In this document: piece by piece, positions 1-6,490 of the stretch | Layout of the letters: each line of letters opens with the position of its first letter | How positions within the stretch are numbered: position 1 is the stretch's first letter | Assembly: GCA_963541805.1 (NCBI GenBank) | Contig: CAUTVF010000053.1 | Span: 1-6,528, forward strand | Direction of reading: 5' to 3' | DNA from: CAUTVF01 sp963541805 | Lineage (GTDB): Bacteria; Pseudomonadota; Alphaproteobacteria; Rs-D84; CASDRH01 | DNA length: 6,528 nt | Position numbers and translations under genes: made by a program | The notes under the pieces: model-generated | Seen by the model: the letters and a program-made list of their open reading frames with translations, nothing else | Databases searched by the model: none | Told to the model about the DNA's origin: nothing

Positions 1-2
1 GT

Positions 3-62
3 ATACCAACATATCCTCCTTTTCCTCCAAGTTCTGGAGGATATGTTGACCTGTTTATTTAA
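3..62 (+). CDS. Possible C-terminal end of a plus-strand gene (partial, function unknown)
   Basis: One plus-strand frame is open from the left edge to a TAA at 60-62. It reads as a Pro/Gly/Tyr-rich tail (TYPPFPPSSGGYVDLFI, then stop). The composition looks protein-like rather than random, and a convergent gene ending here would sit just before the nifJ terminator hairpin. Only about 19 codons are visible, and the neighbouring plus-strand frame that ends at 78 is also open, so this may be chance. The inverted repeat at 7-48 lies within this frame and could arise simply because Tyr-Pro-Pro codons (TATCCTCC) are the reverse complement of Gly-Gly-Tyr codons (GGAGGATA). No family can be assigned. 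Confidence 0.25.
   Translation: MPTYPPFPPSSGGYVDLFI
7..48. repeat. Perfect 13-bp inverted repeat with a nested alternative hairpin
   Basis: CAACATATCCTCC (7-19) is the exact reverse complement of GGAGGATATGTTG (36-48), with a 16-nt loop. A second TCCTCCA at 23-29 pairs perfectly with TGGAGGA at 35-41 around a 5-nt loop, so the right arm can form either of two mutually exclusive stems. Neither strand shows a clear T-tract after the stem inside the window, so a plain intrinsic terminator is not demonstrated. It could be a transcript-end stabilising structure, a backup terminator, or a coincidence of Pro/Gly codons in the possible coding tail. Confidence 0.6.
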
Positions 63-88
63 TAAAAAACCCTGCTAAATTACAGGGT
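61..88 (-). terminator. Rho-independent terminator of nifJ
   Basis: Read on the minus strand, ACCCTG (88-83) and CAGGGT (74-69) form a perfect 6-bp stem around the 8-nt loop TAATTTAG. The last stem T and the next five bases form a run of six T (69-64), followed by ATT. The stem starts about 18 nt past the nifJ stop codon (106-108). This is the classic hairpin plus U-tract layout. On the plus strand the T-tract is missing, so it should work mainly for nifJ. Confidence 0.85.
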
Positions 89-105
89 AGAAAAGCATAT
101 ATAGA

Positions 106-3100
106 TTACTTCTTTCCAAATTTTGCCACATAATCACGCAATTCATTCATATGTTTAATATTATTCATTCGTTCAGTTACAAATGAATCCATATCGTTTT
201 TATGAATTGATTTATATCGATTTTCACTGCTTAAATACTCTTTCAATAATGTCTCTGCATTTTCTGGGTTCACATTGGAATCAATTTGTAATGGAGATTC
301 AGATAAATCCGGATTAAACCTATATAATCCCCAATATCCTGAATTAACCGCCAATTTTTGATGTTCTTCACCTTTACTCAAATCAAATCCATGAGAAATA
401 CATGGCGCGTAAGCAATAATTATTGATGGACCATCAAATGCTTCTGCTTCTCTAATTGCCTTTATTGCCTGTACTGGATTTGCACCAATTGAAATTCGTG
501 CAACATATGCATTATTTCCAGCCATCGCAATCAATCCCAAATCTTTTTTATTTTGTTTGCGTCCAGATGTTGCAAACTTTGCAGATGCCCCAAATGGAGT
601 TGCCTTTGATTGTTGTCCTCCAGTATTCGAATAAACTTCTGTATCTAATACCAGTATATTAACATTACGATTCATATTGATAACATGATCTAATCCACCA
701 TAACCAATATCGTATGCCCAACCATCCCCACCAAATATCCAGACACTTTTTTTAACCAAATAGTCAGCATAATTTATTAATAAATCAGCATTATCATTTG
801 AAATACTCGACAATTTTTGCTTTAACAATCCTACATTTTGTCTTTGTAATTCAATTGATGCTTCATCAAGTTGTCGATTTTCAATAATCACTTTAACAAA
901 ATCATCACCCAATTCTGGAGCCAAAGATCTTAATAATTGGAATGCAATATCTGTATTCTTATCAACCGCCAAACGCATACCGTAACCAAATTCAGCATTG
1001 TCTTCAAATAATGAATTTGCCCATGCGGGCCCCTGCCCATTTGGATTAACCGAATACGGAGTTGTTGGTAAATTTCCACCATAAATTGATGAACAACCCG
1101 TTGCGTTTGCGATAATCATTCTGTCCCCAAATAACTGAGTAACTAATTTAATATATGGAGTTTCACCACACCCTGCACATGCACCAGAAAATTCAAACAA
1201 AGGTTGCATTAATTGCGTGTGCTTTGGTAACGCTGGATTTAATTTTTTTCTATCAAAATATGGTATTGTTTCAAAAAACTCCCAATTCTTCGATTCATCT
1301 TGTAAAACTGGTTCAATCGGTGTCATATTAATTGCTTTTTTACCCTGCTCCGTTTTTGATAAGGCTGGACAACCTTTTACACATAAACCACATCCAGTAC
1401 AATCCAAAGGAGAAACTTGAACAATATAATTCAAACCCTCCCCTAAATCCTTTGCTTTGTATGCTGCATGTTTAAACGATGCAGGAGAATTTTTTAACTG
1501 TTCATCTGTTGCAACTTTTGTCCTGATTGCTGCATGCGGACAAACAAAAGAACACTTTCCACATTGTATACAAACTTCTGGAATCCAAACAGGGACTTCT
1601 GTTGCAACTCCTCTTTTTTCAAATTTCGTTGTTGCTGTCGGAAATTTTCCATCAGGAGTAAATGCAGAAACAGGCAAATCATTACCATGACCTGATACAA
1701 TACTTGAAAGTGTATTTTTTACAAAATCAGGTATTACTTCACCATTCAATGCATGCAAAGGTTCAGGCATGGGATTAGCATCAATATCAATTACTTCTGG
1801 GATATCTACGGAATATAAATTTTCAATTGATCCATCAACTGCCTTAAAATTCATATCTACAATGTCCTGACCTTTTTTAGAATATGTTTTTTCAATTGCA
1901 TGTTTTATTGCATTTAATGCGATATCAATATCAATAACATTTGAAATTTTAAAAAAACATGTTTGCATAATGGTATTTGTACGCCGTCCCATTCCAACAT
2001 CACGCGCCAAAGTATTGGCATTTATTGCATAAACCTTAATATGCTTTTCAATAATCTGTTTTTGTACTTCCAGTGGAAAATTTTTCCATAAAGCCTCTTT
2101 TTTAAATGGATTATTAATCAATAAAGTTGCCCCATCTTTTGCCTTTGCCAACACATCAAGAGTATAAAAAATTGGAAAATGATGTACTGCAATAAAATCA
2201 GCTTTTTTTATAAAATATGGGCTATGAATTGGATGTTTTGAAAATCGCAAGTGTGATATTGTAGTAGATCCAGATTTTTTCGAATCATATTCAAAATAAC
2301 CCTGTCCATACATATTTGCTTCTTCTGAAATTATTTTAATAGAATTTTTATTTGCACCGACAGTTCCATCAGATCCAAGTCCATAAAATAACGCAGTATT
2401 AACATCGGGATCTTCAATTACAAAATCCTCATCAATTTTTAAAGATAACTTTGTCACATCATCATTAATTCCAACAGTAAACTCATGCTTTGAATTTTCT
2501 TGCTTCAATTCGTCAAATATTGCTTTTACACATGCAGGATTGAAATCTTTTGATGATAAACCATAACGTCCACCAATAACCTTAATATTATTTTTACCAG
2601 CCTCACTTAAAGCTGCAACAACATCTAAATATAACGGTTCTCCAATTGCACCACTTTCTTTTGTTCTATCCAATACTGCGATTTTTTTTGTTGTATTTGG
2701 CAAAACATTTACAAAATCCTTAACAGAAAAAGGACGATAAAGATGTACAACGACAGCACCAAAATTTTCACCATATTTACTATTCAAATAATTAAGTGTT
2801 TCTGCTACCGTTTCAGATCCACTTCCCATTATTACAATCACATTTTCTGCATCATTCGCACCAAAATAACTAAACAACCCATATTTACGTCCAGTTAATT
2901 TTTCAAATTCTATAAATTTATTTTTGACGATATCTGCAACATTGTTGTAGTAAGGATTACTTGCTTCTCTTGCCTGAAAAAACACATCAGGATTTTGTGC
3001 AGTTCCACGAACAGTAGGAGTATCAGAATTCAATGCATTTTTCGAGAACTCGATTACCTTATCGGTATTAACTAAACTTTTCAAATCAGAATCAGATAAC

Positions 3101-3666
3101 CTTTTAATTCCACCAACTTCGTGAGATGTTCTGAAACCATCAAAAAAATGTAAAAACGGCACTCGAGACTCCAAAGTTGCCGCGTGAGCAATCGCCGCCA
3201 TATCATGTGCTTCCTGCAGCGATCCAGATGCAAGCATCGCAAAACCAGTCTGACGACATGCCATAACATCACTATGATCACCAAATATTGACAAAGCATG
3301 CGTCGCAACAGTTCTTGCAGATACATGCATCACAAAAGGTGTTAATTCTCCAGCAATTTTATACATATTCGGAATCATAAGCAACAATCCCTGCGATGCT
3401 GTAAATGTCGTTGTCATAACACCACTCATCAAAGATCCATGCACCGCTCCAATCGCGCCACCTTCAGATTGCATCATATTTACATCAGGAACACGATCAA
3501 AAATATTTTTAATACCTTTCGTTGCCCATGTTTCATAACTTTCTGCCATAGGAGATGATGGAGTAATCGGATATATAACAGCCATATCCGTCAAACGATA
3601 TGCAACATCGGCACAAGCTTCGTTCCCATCTAATAAATATAAACCTAATTTTTCATTATTTGACAT
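106..3666 (-). CDS. nifJ: Pyruvate:ferredoxin (flavodoxin) oxidoreductase, full-length single-chain PFOR
   Basis: This cytoplasmic enzyme converts pyruvate and CoA to acetyl-CoA and CO2, reducing ferredoxin or flavodoxin with thiamine diphosphate and three [4Fe-4S] clusters. The 1186-residue length matches one-chain PFORs. In order: an N-terminal domain with the substrate-side motif YPITPSSP (32-39) and the conserved Glu in SEGGAIG (E68); a transketolase-C-like domain (about 260-400); a gamma-type domain with GSDGTVGANK (431-440); an EKR linker (683-685); and a two-cluster ferredoxin domain (C699, C702, C705, C709 and C756, C759, C762, C766). The C-terminal ThDP domain has proximal-cluster cysteines C830, C833, C858 and C1089, GDGW at 980-983 and SNTGGQQS at 1013-1020. 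All catalytic and cluster residues appear present, so it is probably active. It lacks room for the long protective C-terminal extension of the Desulfovibrio africanus enzyme. The ATG start has GAGG (3678-3675) 8 nt upstream. The gene is monocistronic within this window, with its own promoter and terminator, and divergent from the rpmF operon. Confidence 0.97.
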   Translation of the reverse strand: MSNNEKLGLYLLDGNEACADVAYRLTDMAVIYPITPSSPMAESYETWATKGIKNIFDRVPDVNMMQSEGGAIGAVHGSLMSGVMTTTFTASQGLLLMIPNMYKIAGELTPFVMHVSARTVATHALSIFGDHSDVMACRQTGFAMLASGSLQEAHDMAAIAHAATLESRVPFLHFFDGFRTSHEVGGIKRLSDSDLKSLVNTDKVIEFSKNALNSDTPTVRGTAQNPDVFFQAREASNPYYNNVADIVKNKFIEFEKLTGRKYGLFSYFGANDAENVIVIMGSGSETVAETLNYLNSKYGENFGAVVVHLYRPFSVKDFVNVLPNTTKKIAVLDRTKESGAIGEPLYLDVVAALSEAGKNNIKVIGGRYGLSSKDFNPACVKAIFDELKQENSKHEFTVGINDDVTKLSLKIDEDFVIEDPDVNTALFYGLGSDGTVGANKNSIKIISEEANMYGQGYFEYDSKKSGSTTISHLRFSKHPIHSPYFIKKADFIAVHHFPIFYTLDVLAKAKDGATLLINNPFKKEALWKNFPLEVQKQIIEKHIKVYAINANTLARDVGMGRRTNTIMQTCFFKISNVIDIDIALNAIKHAIEKTYSKKGQDIVDMNFKAVDGSIENLYSVDIPEVIDIDANPMPEPLHALNGEVIPDFVKNTLSSIVSGHGNDLPVSAFTPDGKFPTATTKFEKRGVATEVPVWIPEVCIQCGKCSFVCPHAAIRTKVATDEQLKNSPASFKHAAYKAKDLGEGLNYIVQVSPLDCTGCGLCVKGCPALSKTEQGKKAINMTPIEPVLQDESKNWEFFETIPYFDRKKLNPALPKHTQLMQPLFEFSGACAGCGETPYIKLVTQLFGDRMIIANATGCSSIYGGNLPTTPYSVNPNGQGPAWANSLFEDNAEFGYGMRLAVDKNTDIAFQLLRSLAPELGDDFVKVIIENRQLDEASIELQRQNVGLLKQKLSSISNDNADLLINYADYLVKKSVWIFGGDGWAYDIGYGGLDHVINMNRNVNILVLDTEVYSNTGGQQSKATPFGASAKFATSGRKQNKKDLGLIAMAGNNAYVARISIGANPVQAIKAIREAEAFDGPSIIIAYAPCISHGFDLSKGEEHQKLAVNSGYWGLYRFNPDLSESPLQIDSNVNPENAETLLKEYLSSENRYKSIHKNDMDSFVTERMNNIKHMNELRDYVAKFGKK

Positions 3667-3709
3667 CTATAAAACCTCATTAATATTTCAATAACTCAAA
3701 ATGTACCCG

Positions 3710-3738
3710 ATAATACAAAGTTAAGCATATTTTGTAAA
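3710..3738 (-). promoter_or_regulatory. Sigma70-type promoter of nifJ
   Basis: On the minus strand, TTTACA (3738-3733, five of six matches to TTGACA) is followed by exactly 17 bp and TATTAT (3715-3710, five of six matches to TATAAT). Transcription would start near 3703, giving a leader of about 37 nt that contains the GAGG ribosome-binding site. No typical FNR palindrome (TTGAT-N4-ATCAA) is visible. Box quality and spacing are good, but this is a prediction from consensus only. Confidence 0.65.
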
Positions 3739-3746
3739 GTTTTAAA

Positions 3747-3771
3747 AAAATCTTGCAAAGATAAAGATTTT
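3747..3771. repeat. 8-bp inverted repeat in the divergent intergenic region (possible operator)
   Basis: AAAATCTT (3747-3754) and AAGATTTT (3764-3771) are perfect reverse complements separated by 9 nt. The repeat overlaps the candidate -35 box of the rpmF operon and lies about 9 bp upstream of the nifJ -35 box, a position where a bound regulator could affect both directions. In DNA this AT-rich such a repeat can occur by chance, and I do not recognise it as the site of a known regulator. Confidence 0.3.
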
Positions 3772-3781
3772 ACGTTTAAAT
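3753..3781 (+). promoter_or_regulatory. Weak candidate promoter for the rpmF-plsX-fabH-ihfA operon
   Basis: TTGCAA (3753-3758) is followed at 17 bp by TTAAAT (3776-3781). Each box matches the sigma70 consensus at four positions. Transcription would begin near 3788 and give a leader of about 45 nt before rpmF. An operon promoter must lie in this spacer unless transcription enters from elsewhere, but this exact placement is uncertain because the whole region is AT-rich. Confidence 0.3.
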
Positions 3782-3833
3782 GAGCGAGGTATTTTTTAAA
3801 TGCGAATTCACAAAATTACAAAAAGGTTATAAA

Positions 3834-4028
3834 ATGGCAGTTCCAAAAAGAAAGACAAGTAAATCTAAACGTGATATGCGAAGATCTCATGATGGGATTA
3901 CCCCAGTAAGCGTTGCTGTGTGCAAAAATTGCGGGGAAATTGTTATGCAACATACGATTTGTAAAGCATGCGGACATTACAACGGTCGGGAAATTGTAAG
4001 TAAAAAGATTAAAGCAAAAGCTGCTTAA
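3834..4028 (+). CDS. rpmF: 50S ribosomal protein L32
   Basis: This is the small L32 protein of the large ribosomal subunit, 64 residues. The N-terminus MAVPKRKTSKSKRDMRRSHD is the family hallmark. The middle carries a zinc-ribbon pattern of CxxC-N9-CxxC (C30, C33, C43, C46), followed by GHYNGREI and a basic tail. The ATG at 3834 is chosen over the in-frame ATG at 3780 because L32 proteins begin MAVPK. An AAAAGG ribosome-binding site (3821-3826) lies 7 nt upstream, whereas the earlier start would add 18 unrelated residues. It is first in the operon, 17 nt before plsX, as is common for rpmF-plsX pairs. The four-cysteine form is notable because the alphaproteobacterial L32 proteins I recall have lost these cysteines. 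Confidence 0.96.
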   Translation: MAVPKRKTSKSKRDMRRSHDGITPVSVAVCKNCGEIVMQHTICKACGHYNGREIVSKKIKAKAA

Positions 4029-4045
4029 AATAATTGAGCTTTAAT

Positions 4046-5113
4046 ATGGCAAGGTACGTTATAGCAATCGATGCAATGGGTGGAGATAATGCACCGAAAG
4101 CGATTTTAAGGGGAATAGATTATTTTTGTAAGACGTATCCATTTATTGACAACGTCCACTTTTTGATATACGGCCAACGTCAAAAACTTGGTCGTATTTT
4201 GCGTCACAGAAAATATAAATACATGTACGGAAACTACGATCTGATTGATACTCCTGACATTGTGCCATCTGATGCAAGACTTGCCGATATCCTAAAGAAA
4301 TCTCAAAACACCAGTATGTGGCAAGCAATAAAAGCAGTGAAAGATAAGAAGGCTGATGCTGTTATATCTTGTGGTAATACCGGGTGTTATATGGCCTTTT
4401 CGAAATTGCAATTGAGAATGTTGGAAGATATTAAACGTCCTGCATTAACCACAGTAATTCCTACAAAATTTAGGGCAAATACAGTTATGCTTGATTTGGG
4501 AGCAAACTTAGAGCATACATCCACCACACTGATTGACTATGCGATTATGGGGAGCGTTTATTCGTCAATTATAAATAATATCGATCGTCCCAGTGTTGGG
4601 TTACTGAATATTGGAGAAGAAGACTCAAAGGGTAATGAAATCATACGAAAAGTACATAATATTTTAACAAAAATAGAATCAACAACTTTTAAATATCATG
4701 GGTTTGTTGAAGGACACGATATAACACTTGGAACAACAGATGTGGTTGTAACCGATGGTTGGACCGGAAATATTGCATTAAAATCAATTGAGGGTACAGC
4801 AAAGTTTATAGGTTACATGGTTAAAAACGCATTTAAAGGTCACTCTCTTTGGTCAAAGTTTTGGGGAGCCCTTGCATATTTACTGATTAGAAAGAGTATG
4901 AACAGAATTGCAAATAAAATCGATATTCGAAGACATAATGGGGCAATATTTGCAGGGCTAAATGGAATTGTCGTAAAAAGTCATGGTAGTTCAGATTACC
5001 TGGCATTTTATTACGCTATTCACTATGCTTTAAATTTTGCACAACATAAATTAAACGATAAAATAAAGATTGCTCTACAAGATTATTACAAAAAGCATCC
5101 AAAGGAAAAATAA
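4046..5113 (+). CDS. plsX: Phosphate acyltransferase PlsX (acyl-ACP:phosphate acyltransferase)
   Basis: PlsX makes acyl-phosphate from acyl-ACP and inorganic phosphate. PlsY then uses the acyl-phosphate to acylate glycerol-3-phosphate in phospholipid synthesis. PlsX is a soluble, membrane-associated enzyme. The 355-residue product is full length and shows the family signatures: IAIDAMGGDNAPKAI (6-20), a conserved SCGNTG segment (108-113), MLDLGAN (148-154), IMGSVYSS (167-174), GLLNIGEEDSKGNE (185-198), and VTDGWTGNIALKS (235-247). At the NTG motif the usual following Ala is Cys (C114). The ATG at 4046 is preferred to an in-frame TTG at 4034, since it gives the family-like start MARYVIAIDAMGG and has GAG (4036-4038) 7 nt upstream. 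Its stop overlaps the fabH start (TAATG at 5111-5115), which predicts translational coupling. Confidence 0.96.
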   Translation: MARYVIAIDAMGGDNAPKAILRGIDYFCKTYPFIDNVHFLIYGQRQKLGRILRHRKYKYMYGNYDLIDTPDIVPSDARLADILKKSQNTSMWQAIKAVKDKKADAVISCGNTGCYMAFSKLQLRMLEDIKRPALTTVIPTKFRANTVMLDLGANLEHTSTTLIDYAIMGSVYSSIINNIDRPSVGLLNIGEEDSKGNEIIRKVHNILTKIESTTFKYHGFVEGHDITLGTTDVVVTDGWTGNIALKSIEGTAKFIGYMVKNAFKGHSLWSKFWGALAYLLIRKSMNRIANKIDIRRHNGAIFAGLNGIVVKSHGSSDYLAFYYAIHYALNFAQHKLNDKIKIALQDYYKKHPKEK

Positions 5114-6066
5114 TGGAATATGCAAAAATAATTGGAACTGGTTCTTACTTACCAAGTAAGGTTATGACAAATGATGATTTGTCAAAGATGGTTGATACAT
5201 CTGATGAATGGATCGTTTCTAGGACAGGAATAAAGAAGCGTCATATCGCAGATGATTCTGAGTTAACTTCCGATCTTGCAAGTAAAGCTGCATTGGAGGC
5301 GTTAAAATCGGCTGGAATCTCTGCAGAGATAATCGATTTAATAATTGTTGCAACAACGACCCCAGATAATACTTTTCCATCTGTTGCTACAAAAGTGCAA
5401 AATAATATACATGCAAAAAATGCAGCTGCTTTTGATATCCAATCGGTGTGTGCTGGATTTATTTACGCATTAACTACTGCAAATAATTTTATAAAATCAG
5501 GATTCGTGAAGACAGTAATGGTAATTGGGGCTGAAACATTATCAAGAATAGTCAATTGGCACGATCGTAATACTTGTGTATTATTTGGGGATGGAGCAGG
5601 AGCAATAATATTACAATCATCAAAAGAACCCGGTATATTAAACGCAAACATAAAATCAGACGGAAGTTTTTATGAATATTTAAAAACAACATCTGGACCA
5701 TCATCCGGAAATGATAAGTCATTCATAACAATGAATGGACAGGAGGTTTTTAAAGTAGCGGTGAAAAAAATGCCAGAAGTATTAATGAATACAATAAATG
5801 AAATTAATTTAAGTGTATCTGATATATCATGGATCGTACCACATCAAGCTAATGTAAGAATTATAGATCTAGTTGCAAAAAATTTAGGGATAGATAATAG
5901 CAAAGTTATTAAAACTATCGATATACACGCAAATACGTCAGCTGCATCCATACCTTTAGCATTTGATAGCGCGATAAAAACAAATAAAATAAAATCTGGA
6001 GATATTATTGCAATGACTGCAATCGGGGCTGGATTTTCTTGGGGAAGTGTTGTTTTAAAATATTAG
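5113..6066 (+). CDS. fabH: 3-oxoacyl-ACP synthase III (FabH, KAS III)
   Basis: FabH condenses an acyl-CoA primer, usually acetyl-CoA, with malonyl-ACP to start type II fatty-acid synthesis in the cytoplasm. The 317 residues equal the usual family length. The catalytic triad is intact: C113 in SVCAGF (111-116), H244 in VPHQAN (242-247), and N274 in HANTSAASIP (272-281). Other landmarks are the N-terminal GTGSYLPSKV, the DEWIVSRTGIKKRH segment (31-44) that includes the CoA-contacting Trp and Arg, FGDGAGA (158-164) and the C-terminal GAGFSWGS. The ATG overlaps the plsX stop by one base and has AAGGA (5102-5106) 6 nt upstream. Primer specificity (acetyl versus branched) cannot be settled by eye. 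Confidence 0.97.
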   Translation: MEYAKIIGTGSYLPSKVMTNDDLSKMVDTSDEWIVSRTGIKKRHIADDSELTSDLASKAALEALKSAGISAEIIDLIIVATTTPDNTFPSVATKVQNNIHAKNAAAFDIQSVCAGFIYALTTANNFIKSGFVKTVMVIGAETLSRIVNWHDRNTCVLFGDGAGAIILQSSKEPGILNANIKSDGSFYEYLKTTSGPSSGNDKSFITMNGQEVFKVAVKKMPEVLMNTINEINLSVSDISWIVPHQANVRIIDLVAKNLGIDNSKVIKTIDIHANTSAASIPLAFDSAIKTNKIKSGDIIAMTAIGAGFSWGSVVLKY

Positions 6067-6074
6067 AGTTAGAA

Positions 6075-6371
6075 ATGCAGGTTAGTACAAACATAATAAA
6101 AGCCGATATAATTAATAAAATAATGGCAAAGGGTATATCATTTAATGATGCATCTGATATACTTGATGATATATTTGGAATAATAACAGAAGCTTTGGTC
6201 AACGAAGACGAAGTTAAAATAAAATCGTTTGGAACATTCAAGAAACTATCCAAAAAACAGAGGGTTGGTAGAAATTTAAAAACTGGAGAAACAAGCATAA
6301 TAAATGCAAGAAATACAGTAACATTTCATACTTCCAAATTATTTAAATCAGAATTAAACAAGGTGAAATAA
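6075..6371 (+). CDS. ihfA: Integration host factor alpha subunit-like DNA-bending protein (IHF/HU family)
   Basis: This is a 98-residue histone-like protein that should dimerise, probably with an IHF-beta partner encoded elsewhere, and bend DNA in the nucleoid. The N-terminal helices (IIKADIINKIMAKG) are followed by the beta-sheet signature VKIKSFGTFKKL (47-58), the DNA-arm segment RVGRNLKTGE (63-72), INARNTVTF (76-84) and a final helix. Placement after plsX-fabH matches the IHF-alpha gene in Alphaproteobacteria. The ATG at 6075 is chosen because IHF-alpha starts a few residues before the TKAD-like motif and GAG (6066-6068) lies 6 nt upstream. An in-frame ATG at 6039 lies inside fabH. At the arm tip the usual RNPKTG has Leu (L68, codon TTA) in place of the proline that intercalates in the minor groove. 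The gap after fabH is 8 nt. An HU-like role cannot be excluded. Confidence 0.88.
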   Translation: MQVSTNIIKADIINKIMAKGISFNDASDILDDIFGIITEALVNEDEVKIKSFGTFKKLSKKQRVGRNLKTGETSIINARNTVTFHTSKLFKSELNKVK

Positions 6372-6490
6372 TGGCTATTACTTTTGGGAATACTAATTCG
6401 TACAATAATATAAATAAAGGCTTTAATCAAAAACACGGAAATGTTTCCGCAATGAAGAAAAAACTTATCAGAAAACCAACTGGAAGATAG
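6371..6490 (+). CDS. Small hypothetical protein, 39 aa, translationally coupled to ihfA
   Basis: The ATG at 6371 shares its A with the ihfA stop (TAATG at 6369-6373), and AAGGTG (6360-6365) stands 5 nt upstream, a better ribosome-binding site than most in this operon. The frame runs 39 codons to TAG at 6488-6490. The product starts MAITFGNTNSYNNINKGF and has a neutral, Asn-rich first half with no membrane segment. The second half is strongly basic (AMKKKLIRKPTGR), as in small nucleic-acid- or ribosome-binding proteins. I do not recognise a family. In many Alphaproteobacteria the gene after ihfA is a MerR-type regulator, and this ORF shows no resemblance to one. The start signal supports real translation. 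Function is unknown. The remaining 38 bases to the window end are AT-rich with no clear terminator or gene. Confidence 0.6.
   Translation: MAITFGNTNSYNNINKGFNQKHGNVSAMKKKLIRKPTGR

Noticed and set aside
1..57. Minus-strand Gly-rich frame (PPELGGKGGYVGI) running off the left edge
   Set aside because: It opens right after an in-frame stop and has no ATG, GTG or TTG start in the window. The GGAGG runs are not at start-codon spacing for it.
43..78. Tiny plus-strand peptide starting at the ATG at 43 behind GGAGG
   Set aside because: The SD-to-start spacing is only about 2 nt and the peptide has 11 codons ending in the terminator stem. The GGAGG is better explained by the inverted repeat.
1457..1690. 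77-codon plus-strand ORF opposite nifJ
   Set aside because: It lies antisense to the PFOR ferredoxin domain, and its Cys-rich look comes from the complementary codons. It has no ribosome-binding site and resembles no family.
3780..3833. Upstream in-frame start that would extend L32 by 18 residues
   Set aside because: L32 begins MAVPK at 3834 with its own AAAAGG site, and the extension has no L32-like sequence. The 3780 start would also overlap the likely -10 region.
6005..6298. 97-codon minus-strand ORF with hydrophobic stretches
   Set aside because: It is antisense to the fabH end and ihfA, both clearly coding. The hydrophobic look follows from AT-rich lysine, isoleucine and asparagine codons read on the other strand.
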